Below, piece by piece: positions 1-5,277 of a stretch of DNA of 5,277 nucleotides (position 1 is the stretch's first letter; every line of letters starts with the position of its first letter). The stretch is from Vulcanimicrobiota bacterium (lineage in GTDB: Bacteria; Vulcanimicrobiota; Vulcanimicrobiia; Vulcanimicrobiales; Vulcanimicrobiaceae): assembly GCA_014305015.1 (NCBI GenBank), contig JACRUB010000080.1, forward strand, positions 1 to 5,277, read 5' to 3'. Under the pieces are notes generated by a model, which saw only the letters and a program-made list of their open reading frames with translations, had not been told where the DNA came from and did no database searches. Made by a program: the position numbers and the translations under genes.

Positions 1-618
1 TAGCACCCTCACCAAAGGAAGTCTATGCCGCGTGCAAACGCGTGCGCATGTTCGGTGGATGCAGCATGGCGTGAGGCGTTGCAGCGCAATGTTGTGCGTG
101 ACGGCCGGAACATCGAGAGGTCCCGGTTCATCGCTGCGTTCGATCAACGCGAGGGCAAGGGGCCGGTCCGAAAACGAACGCATGAGTTGATCGAGCAACT
201 CGCGGCTTTCCGCGTCCATCCACTGCGCGTCGTCGATTGCAACGAGCACGGAGAAGTCGAGCAATAGGCCTTCAGTTAAACGCAGAAGAGCTTCGCCGAC
301 GGAAGCCGCATCTTTGAGCGCCTCGTCGAGTCCGCCCGCATATCGCTCGCGCTGGTCGCCGAGTTGATCGACGAAAGATTGCGCGATGCGCCGCGCGGTA
401 ACAAAGGGCAAACCGGATTGAATACGGTGGCAATCGACTGCACTGGCGAGCCAATTTGCGGCCGCCGCGTCTTCGGCAATGCGATGGAAGAGCGCGGTCT
501 TTCCCGCGCCCGGGTCGCCGGTAACTTTGAGGGCTGTCGCGACGCGGGCCGCGCGTGCGGAGGCCAACGCATCTCCAATTCGGGCAAGCTCGTCGTCCCG
601 GCCTACGAGCGTCGTCAT
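1..618 (-). CDS. N-terminal part of an AAA_16/LuxR-LAL-type P-loop ATPase (partial, runs off left edge)
   Basis: An open frame of 206 codons reads leftwards from ATG at 618-616 to the window edge without a stop. The N-terminus MTTLVGRDDELARI matches the usual opening of AAA_16/LuxR-LAL ATPase modules (LVGRxxEL), which supports this start. A Walker A motif GDPGAGKT lies at residues 34-41 (K40, T41). A Walker B segment LVAIDDAQWMD lies at residues 125-135 (D129, D130), with the DDxQW signature typical of the STAND-like ATPases in large LuxR regulators and related signalling proteins. The rest of the protein, where a LuxR helix-turn-helix or another effector would sit, is outside the window, so the final class is open. 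The start lies 10 bp after the stop of the upstream aminotransferase and has no clear Shine-Dalgarno, suggesting co-transcription and perhaps translational coupling. The last ~22 residues (from about position 66 leftwards) are Cys/Arg-rich and unlike the family, so a frameshift near the edge is possible. Confidence 0.82.
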   Translation of the reverse strand, partial: MTTLVGRDDELARIGDALASARAARVATALKVTGDPGAGKTALFHRIAEDAAAANWLASAVDCHRIQSGLPFVTARRIAQSFVDQLGDQRERYAGGLDEALKDAASVGEALLRLTEGLLLDFSVLVAIDDAQWMDAESRELLDQLMRSFSDRPLALALIERSDEPGPLDVPAVTHNIALQRLTPCCIHRTCARVCTRHRLPLVRVL

Positions 619-628
619 CTAGGCGATG

Positions 629-1822
629 TCAGGCTTTATAAAGCGGTAAATGCTCCGCTAGGCGCTCGAGTGCAAGGTCGATATCGTCGAGCGAAGCGGC
701 GTAACTAAAGCGTAGATAGCCTGTTCCCGCTTTGCCGAACGCGGAGCCGCCCAAACACGCGACGCCGCCTTCTTCCAACATGAATTTCGCGAGCGCCTTG
801 TCGTCCTTCGTAATCTTAGAGATGTTTGGAAAGGCGTAGAACGCGCCCTCAGGCACGATGCACGACACGTTCGGGATTTTGTTGAGGCCGCCGACCAGAC
901 GATCGCGGCGTTCGCGAAAGATAGTGTTCATGCGCTCCACCGGCTCGTTCGGCCCGGTGAGCGCGGCAATACCGGCCATTTGAACGAAGGTTGCAACGCA
1001 TGAGAATGTGTTGTTATTGAAGAGCGTCACAACCGGTGCAAGATCTTCGGGCAGAATCGCGTAGCCGAGGCGCCAGCCCGTCATCGCATACGCTTTTGAG
1101 AAACCGTCGACGATAATCGTGCGTTCTTTCATGCCCGGCAGCTCGGAGATCGAAAGAAATTCGCCTTCGTAGAAATTGCGGCTATAAATTTCATCCGACA
1201 TCACGAGGAAATCGTGTTTGTGTGCGAGTTCTGCAATGCGTTCCAGATCTGAACGCAGCAGCACGCCGCCGGTTGGATTGTGTGGCGTATTGATCACCAC
1301 GACTTTTGTGTTATTTGAAACTTTGCTTTCGAGTTCATCGAGATCGAGACGGAAGTTCTTGCTCTCGAGCAGCGGGATAGGCGTCACTTTGGCTTGCAAG
1401 TAGCTCGCCGTTGAAGCGTAAGCGGGATAGGCGGGATCGGCGTAGATCAATTCATCGCCGGGATTGAGAAGTGCGGAAAGTGTGTTCCAGATGATCGGTT
1501 TTGCGCCGGGTGCTACCACCACGTTTGCCGCGGTAAACGCGCCGGGCATTTTGCGGAAGTTGCTTGCATACTCGGCAATGCATTCGCGCAGTTCGGGGAT
1601 GCCCGCGGACGGGGTGTAGTGCGAGTAGTTGTCGCGGATCGCTCCTATGCCCGCTTCTTTAATATGTTCGGGCGTGTCAAAATCCGGCTCACCGATCTCC
1701 ATATGGACAACTTTACGTCCCGTCGCTTCGAGCGCGCGTGCGCGTGCGAGGACTTCGAAAGCAGACTCGCTGCCAAGACGAGAGATGGCGTCGCAAATGC
1801 GATCGGCGGATGCCGCGATCAT
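629..1822 (-). CDS. Class I/II PLP-dependent aminotransferase (aspartate aminotransferase-like, fold type I)
   Basis: A complete gene of 397 residues, the usual length for this family. It should transfer an amino group between an amino acid and a 2-oxo acid in the cytoplasm using pyridoxal 5'-phosphate. Visible signatures in order: MEIGEPDFDTPEH (41-53), HYTPSAGIPELRE (68-80), PGAKPI (105-110) in the cofactor phosphate loop, NTPHNPTG (178-185, with N182), MSDEIY (208-213, with D210 facing the pyridine nitrogen and Y213), GFSKAYAMTGWRLGY (240-254, with K243 as the Schiff-base lysine and R251 as a phosphate ligand), and YLRFSYA (369-375, with R371 as the expected substrate carboxylate arginine). 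All key residues are intact. The pattern is closest to the I-gamma subgroup (aspartate, aromatic or broad-specificity enzymes), but the substrate cannot be fixed from sequence. The start gives the normal N-terminal arm. GAAAGG (1839-1834) lies 11 nt upstream as a modest ribosome-binding site. The gene is divergent from the large repeat protein and is followed after 10 bp by the ATPase gene. Confidence 0.95.
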   Translation of the reverse strand: MIAASADRICDAISRLGSESAFEVLARARALEATGRKVVHMEIGEPDFDTPEHIKEAGIGAIRDNYSHYTPSAGIPELRECIAEYASNFRKMPGAFTAANVVVAPGAKPIIWNTLSALLNPGDELIYADPAYPAYASTASYLQAKVTPIPLLESKNFRLDLDELESKVSNNTKVVVINTPHNPTGGVLLRSDLERIAELAHKHDFLVMSDEIYSRNFYEGEFLSISELPGMKERTIIVDGFSKAYAMTGWRLGYAILPEDLAPVVTLFNNNTFSCVATFVQMAGIAALTGPNEPVERMNTIFRERRDRLVGGLNKIPNVSCIVPEGAFYAFPNISKITKDDKALAKFMLEEGGVACLGGSAFGKAGTGYLRFSYAASLDDIDLALERLAEHLPLYKA

Positions 1823-1898
1823 AATCTTTTTAACCTTTCAAACTTTGCTTCTCTGCGAGGTGGGTTACTTTGCCTGGCGAAGCTCCTGCACAACAATT
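1823..1898. promoter_or_regulatory. Divergent intergenic region, presumed to carry outward promoters
   Basis: This 76-bp gap lies between two divergent starts: the aminotransferase ATG at 1822 on the minus strand and the repeat-protein ATG at 1899 on the plus strand. Both genes head outwards, so at least one promoter for each direction would be expected here or inside the opposing coding start. The part next to the aminotransferase (1821-1850) is AT-rich compared with the surroundings. I looked for -35/-10 pairs on both strands and found none good enough to place. No clear inverted repeat or operator was seen. The call rests on gene arrangement alone. Confidence 0.4.
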
Positions 1899-4800
1899 AT
1901 GCGCACCCTAACGGAAGTTTTTACGCCGGGAGCACCGAGTTTACCCGAGGGTCTTCGAACTCTCGTCGTTTCTCCTGAGCGCGAGCTCGAACCTGGAATG
2001 ACGGTGCGCGCGAGCTTTCAGTTCCGCAACCAAGGCGGCGCGCCGGCGACGGGCGTGCGCGTGCGCATGAACATGCCCGACGGGCTGGTCTACCTCATCG
2101 GAACGGGCCTCCTGGATGGAGTCGAACTCGACGACGAGCAAGGAAACTGCCCGCTGCTCTCGCGCAACGGCGCGCACATCGGCGACGTCGGCCCGGGCGA
2201 AGAGCGCAGCATTGAAATTGCCTACAGCGTCGCGGGCGCAATCGAGAACGGCTCGACCATCGAACTACAGGCGGCTGTCGCCGCTTTTGAGATCGCGCCG
2301 GTCGGTTCGAACATCGTGCGCCTGGTTGTGCGCTCCCATCCGGTTCTAGAAAACCAGCTCACCAACGTCGCCATCGAAGCGCGACACGGGGATGCTTACC
2401 CGGGTGCCGAGGCGACGGTGACCGTGCGCGTTCACAACGCGGGCGAGAGCAGCGCCCACGACGTGGTCGCGGTGGTGCCGGTCCCATCGTTTACATCATA
2501 CATTCCGAATTCCGCACGCGTGAACGGACGCGAACTTGAAGCCGATCTCAAGGTGCCGTTCGATCGCGCCTACGCACCGGTGATTGCGCGCACGCTTCCG
2601 GCCAGCGCAACCGTGACGCTAACCTATCGCATCCGCATCGACGATCCGCTGGACGATGCAACCCCAATTGTTGCGCACGCCACGATCGCCTCGCAAGAAA
2701 CACCGTCGTTGACTTTGGCCGATGCAACCGTAACGGTGCAGGCTTCCGCGCGCTTTGATGACGATCAAACATCGGTGACGACGGAGCCGGCAACCGACGT
2801 TGCGCCGGGCCAGCGCGTTACCGTGCGGTTGCACGCGACGAACGCCGGAACGATGGCCGCGCATCACGTCACCGCAGCATTGACGCTTGCGGATGGACTG
2901 CTGCTGGTGCGGGGCGCGAGCCGCCTCGATGGCCGGCCGCTGCGCGAAAAGAAAAAAGAGACCGGCGTCTTTGAAATCGGGCGCGTCGATGCGCGCGCAA
3001 GCGTTCAACTCAGCGTCGATGCGATGGTCGCTTCGCCGTTGCCGAACGGGACGCAACTCGAGCTTTCGTTGCAATTGCAATGGGAATCGGGCGAACGCGC
3101 ATTTCCGCGCACGCTGACGGTTCGCTCGCAACCATTCCTCGCACCGCGCCGTAACGGCATCGAGAGCTCCAGTGCCGCAGTGGTGCGCCCTGGCGACGAA
3201 GTCGAAGCGGTCATCACCGTGAACAACGATGGAAGCGCGGCTGCGACGGATGCAGTGCTCGAGTTGCACGTCGATCCTGCCCTTGACGACCTCGTCCTGC
3301 TCGAGAAAAATACGAAGCTCGCGCTTGAAGAGCGTTCGTACGAGATCGACCGGATCGAACCGTACGCAACCCGGCGCTTTACGGTGCGTGCGCGCGTTCG
3401 TTCGCCGTACCACGACCGGGCAGAGGTTGCAATCGGTGCTAGTCTGCACACCCTTGAGTTGGGCGAGAGCGCCCTCGGCGAAGCAAAATACCGGGTCGAC
3501 TCCCATCCGGCATTTACTGCGCAGCGCTCGACCCTCGGCTTGGTCTCCGACGACGTGCTGCGTCCCAACCAGCTAGCCGACGTGTACGTGCGCCTTATTA
3601 ATGAAGGCACCGATGTCGCAAACGACGTGCGCCTGCGTCTCTACATATCGCCTGAAGCGCGGCTCGAGAGCGTCGATGGTGCTACGCGTGAGAAGTCGTC
3701 GCTGCTCTTTGGAGAGATCGCGCCCGGCGCATCCGTCGAAGCGCGCCTTGGACTACGGCTGCTTCGCAGTTTAGCCCGTGAGTTTCCGGTAACGATCGAT
3801 GGCGTGCTTACGGCGAATTCGGTTCTGCCCACGCCGCTGCATCGCATGACTATTGTAACGACTGCGGAGCCTGACTTTGCCGTCGGCGCCCTTCGCTCGG
3901 AGCCCGTCGATACGGCCGATGTCGGCGAAACCATCGAGTACGTGCTGCACGTGCGCAACGGCGGGGATGGCCCGGCGCGGCGCGTGCAAGTCAATGTCGA
4001 TTCAACCGATTCGCTCATCTACGTTCCGAACAGCACCACCGTCAACGACGTCAGCGTCCGCGACATCGGCGCGCTTGCGCCCTTTGCAAGCGATCGCGGA
4101 ATCGTGCTCAACGATGTCGATCCCGGCATCGAGGCGACGATCCGTTGGCGCGACGTGGTGCACAACGGGCTCTCGGCCGGTGAATCAATCGTGCGGGTTG
4201 CGCACATCCGTTATGACGGTGAACGTCACGACGAAATCGCTTCAAGCGAGCTCAAAGTTCGCTCTGCACCGTCCTTTGCAAACAACATTCCGGGCCTGCC
4301 GTTCGGCCTCGATGGAATGGTCGGCCCCTCCCTCGCCGGCGGCATGCGCGCTTTGCCAAACGGCGATGACCGCTTCGTCGAATTACCGCCGGCGACGCCC
4401 GTATCGCGTGCCGATGTTTACGAAACGCACGTTTTGGAGGAGCCGGAAACTCACTATCTTTCATCCGGCGATGAAGTCCCGCAAAATGGTGCGTCGCATG
4501 CGGTTTTGTTTGAGGATTTGCATGCCGGCAGCGCCAAGATCGCAACGCTGTGCGCTTTTACGCACGACCAGTTGGAGAAGACGCTGCGTTTCTTGGATGA
4601 AGCGCGCTTTGGCGGACTCGTTTCGCACCTTTTTGCGATTCGCGCGTTCTTGCCGACGGCCGCCGGGGGATCCGGCACCGTGCAAAAAGCGCTCGAGAGC
4701 GAACGCGATCAATTGCGCGATGCACTGGACCGGCTTTTCATCAAACTGCGCTTGCCGAATTATGTGGTTGCGCCACGCGATATCGAAACGCCCGCGATGC

Positions 4801-5156
4801 GTGGGGCGCTTGCGTCCCTGGTCTCTGCACTCGAGAGTGCCGAAGTCGACCGGCCGCCGCGTCAAGCCGCGCCATTGCAACTCACCGGTGGTATCGATTC
4901 TGCGAGCGTTTCGCAGTTGCACGGCGCGCTCGACGACGCCGCGCTCAGCTCGGCCGCGCCCTGGTACGCACTCGCGGCATTGATGGTGGATTCGGCGCCC
5001 GCACTACGCGCGTACCGTTCGCAGTTGTGCGCATATTTTGAAGGCTTGCTCGAGTTGGAACCTCAGGTATTCCTCGATGTGCTGCAGCGCGAAGCTGTTC
5101 CCGCGCTCGATTCGGCGCTCGCTGAGGTCAAAACAGGATTGTTGACGCTAGCCTAA
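1899..5156 (+). CDS. Large protein with six tandem DUF11-like beta-sandwich repeats and a helical C-terminal region
   Basis: The 1085-residue product starts at ATG 1899 (MRTLTEVFTPGAPSLPEGLR). Residues ~21-791 are six repeats of 121-137 residues. Each has a PG-x-x-V turn, an [F/V]xNxGxxxAxxV strand motif, a hydrophobic 'conserved repeat' middle, and a closing V-x-S-x-P-x-[FL] segment. This pattern resembles DUF11/CARDB-type Ig-like folds, which normally act as spacers or adhesion modules in exported proteins. Residues ~794-865 form a Pro/Gly/acidic linker, and ~866-1085 are predicted by eye to be mostly alpha-helical with no family I recognise. Only three cysteines are present (C84, C885, C1044). 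With this start there is no signal peptide, lipobox, membrane helix or sorting signal. The frame stays open upstream to 1629, but that stretch overlaps the aminotransferase antisense. GTG at 1860 and ATG at 1797 are alternative starts, and none of the candidates has a strong Shine-Dalgarno. The next gene follows after 14 bp. The function is unknown; a structural or scaffold role is inference. Confidence 0.9.
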   Translation: MRTLTEVFTPGAPSLPEGLRTLVVSPERELEPGMTVRASFQFRNQGGAPATGVRVRMNMPDGLVYLIGTGLLDGVELDDEQGNCPLLSRNGAHIGDVGPGEERSIEIAYSVAGAIENGSTIELQAAVAAFEIAPVGSNIVRLVVRSHPVLENQLTNVAIEARHGDAYPGAEATVTVRVHNAGESSAHDVVAVVPVPSFTSYIPNSARVNGRELEADLKVPFDRAYAPVIARTLPASATVTLTYRIRIDDPLDDATPIVAHATIASQETPSLTLADATVTVQASARFDDDQTSVTTEPATDVAPGQRVTVRLHATNAGTMAAHHVTAALTLADGLLLVRGASRLDGRPLREKKKETGVFEIGRVDARASVQLSVDAMVASPLPNGTQLELSLQLQWESGERAFPRTLTVRSQPFLAPRRNGIESSSAAVVRPGDEVEAVITVNNDGSAAATDAVLELHVDPALDDLVLLEKNTKLALEERSYEIDRIEPYATRRFTVRARVRSPYHDRAEVAIGASLHTLELGESALGEAKYRVDSHPAFTAQRSTLGLVSDDVLRPNQLADVYVRLINEGTDVANDVRLRLYISPEARLESVDGATREKSSLLFGEIAPGASVEARLGLRLLRSLAREFPVTIDGVLTANSVLPTPLHRMTIVTTAEPDFAVGALRSEPVDTADVGETIEYVLHVRNGGDGPARRVQVNVDSTDSLIYVPNSTTVNDVSVRDIGALAPFASDRGIVLNDVDPGIEATIRWRDVVHNGLSAGESIVRVAHIRYDGERHDEIASSELKVRSAPSFANNIPGLPFGLDGMVGPSLAGGMRALPNGDDRFVELPPATPVSRADVYETHVLEEPETHYLSSGDEVPQNGASHAVLFEDLHAGSAKIATLCAFTHDQLEKTLRFLDEARFGGLVSHLFAIRAFLPTAAGGSGTVQKALESERDQLRDALDRLFIKLRLPNYVVAPRDIETPAMRGALASLVSALESAEVDRPPRQAAPLQLTGGIDSASVSQLHGALDDAALSSAAPWYALAALMVDSAPALRAYRSQLCAYFEGLLELEPQVFLDVLQREAVPALDSALAEVKTGLLTLA
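1959..4271 (+). repeat. Six-fold protein repeat array (DUF11-like), diverged at DNA level
   Basis: Approximate units: 1959-2342, 2343-2753, 2754-3134, 3135-3509, 3510-3872 and 3873-4271. The units align on an Asn-x-Gly motif: FRNQGGAPATGV (residues 42-53), VHNAGESSAHDV (178-189), ATNAGTMAAHHV (313-324), VNNDGSAAATDA (441-452), INEGTDVANDV (567-577) and VRNGGDGPARRV (685-696). They also align on the closing motif VRSHPVL, VQASARF, VRSQPFL, VDSHPAF, TTAEPDF and VRSAPSF. The preceding turn is PG in units 1-4 but PN and VG in units 5 and 6. Similarity is at protein level only; I see no long identical DNA stretches, so this is an old duplication series and not a recently expanding or phase-variable repeat. 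Confidence 0.8.
4278..5153 (+). other. Linker plus unrecognised helical C-terminal region of the repeat protein
   Basis: Residues ~794-865 are rich in Pro, Gly and acidic residues and look like a flexible linker. From ~866 the composition changes to Leu/Ala-rich amphipathic stretches, for example around THDQLEKTLRFLDEARF (888-904), ALESERDQLRDALDRLFIKL (931-950), MRGALASLVSALESAEV (967-983) and the final QREAVPALDSALAEVKTGLL (1063-1082). These look like helices of a globular or helical-bundle domain. No transmembrane span, LPXTG, PEP-CTERM, type IX or autotransporter signal is visible. I do not recognise the family. It could be the functional head of the protein, with the repeats as a stalk. 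Confidence 0.55.
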
Positions 5157-5162
5157 GGAGGT
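5155..5162 (+). promoter_or_regulatory. Strong Shine-Dalgarno (AAGGAGGT) overlapping the upstream stop codon
   Basis: AAGGAGGT is a near-perfect anti-16S match. It begins inside the TAA stop of the repeat-protein gene (5154-5156) and ends nine bases before TTG at 5171. This spacing picks TTG 5171 as the start of the next gene over the in-frame TTG at 5162, which would be too close. It is the only strong ribosome-binding site in the window and points to co-transcription, with possible coupling, between the two rightward genes. Confidence 0.8.
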
Positions 5163-5170
5163 TGTCTAAC

Positions 5171-5277
5171 TTGAGCACATTCACGGCTTCGCGCCGCCTT
5201 TTGGTCGAAGACTTCGTTGCTCCGGCGGCCACAATGCGCTGCATTGCGTCCGTCCTCGCGCCTCGTCTTCGAACAAA
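5171..5277 (+). CDS. 5' end of an unidentified gene with a TTG start (partial, runs off right edge)
   Basis: Thirty-five codons plus two bases are visible, opening MSTFTASRRLLVEDFVAP with TTG read as Met. The start is set by the strong Shine-Dalgarno nine bases upstream. The frame is open to the window edge. The visible residues contain no signal peptide, membrane segment or recognised motif, and I cannot assign a family. The gene lies 14 bp after the stop of the six-repeat protein, so the two are very likely one operon and may work together. An alternative in-frame ATG at 5233 has no upstream Shine-Dalgarno and is less likely. Confidence 0.7.
   Translation, partial: MSTFTASRRLLVEDFVAPAATMRCIASVLAPRLRT

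Noticed and set aside
25..267. Plus-strand 80-codon open frame at the left edge
   Set aside because: It is antisense to the ATPase Walker B region. The start is preceded by AAAGGAAG, but the product shows no recognisable pattern, so the minus-strand reading is preferred.
364..708. Plus-strand open frame across the ATPase/aminotransferase junction
   Set aside because: It is antisense to the Walker A region of the ATPase and the aminotransferase C-terminus and has no family-like features.
1201..1500. Lower GC in the middle of the aminotransferase gene (about half in hand-counted lines) than in the repeat-protein gene (above 60% in hand-counted lines)
   Set aside because: The flanks of the same gene are closer to the window average and the enzyme is well conserved, so this is normal variation in codon and amino-acid content and not a convincing sign of transfer.
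1629..1898. Full upstream extension of the repeat-protein frame to ATG 1629
   Set aside because: It would overlap nearly 200 bp of the conserved aminotransferase N-terminus antisense, and the encoded residues are Ser/Arg-rich without repeat-like features.
2619..3506. Long antisense open frame (295 codons, minus strand) inside the repeat-protein gene
   Set aside because: It lies wholly antisense to a strongly supported coding frame, has Arg/Cys/His-rich composition typical of shadow frames in GC-rich DNA, and has no motif or ribosome-binding site.
3877..4983. Long plus-strand open frame (368 codons) in a second frame within the repeat-protein gene
   Set aside because: Its composition is Arg/Ser/Cys-rich with no domain pattern, while the overlapping frame carries repeat unit 6 and the C-terminal region with clear periodic motifs.

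Overview
This window looks like an ordinary stretch of a moderately to highly GC-rich bacterial chromosome. Genes are densely packed, start and stop spacing is short, and there are no mobile-element, phage, tRNA, rRNA or CRISPR signatures. Ala/Arg/Val-rich proteins and a LuxR/LAL-style AAA ATPase suggest a soil-type bacterium. Candidatus Eremiobacterota (WPS-2) is one guess from overall gene style, but nothing here proves a phylum.

Layout: two genes run leftwards. A complete class I aminotransferase (1822 down to 629) is followed after only 10 bp by the first 206 codons of a P-loop ATPase related to LuxR-family/AAA_16 regulators, which leaves the window at position 1. A 76-bp divergent gap (1823-1898) separates them from a rightward unit. 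That unit starts with a very large gene (1899-5156, 1085 aa) made of six tandem DUF11-like beta-sandwich repeats, a Pro/Gly-rich linker and an alpha-helical C-terminal region that I do not recognise. A strong Shine-Dalgarno overlapping its stop codon leads into a second rightward gene that begins at a TTG codon and runs off the right edge.

Functionally, the aminotransferase is confident as a fold and PLP enzyme, but its substrate is not determined. The ATPase is probably a signalling or transcription protein co-transcribed with it. The large repeat protein is the least explained item. DUF11-like repeats usually occur in exported surface proteins, yet the best-supported start gives no signal peptide and no membrane anchor. 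An upstream start that would add a short hydrophobic N-terminus exists, but it overlaps the divergent gene. Its tightly linked downstream partner is probably the best clue to its role and lies mostly outside the window. I see no evidence for a defence system or other clearly novel multi-gene machinery.
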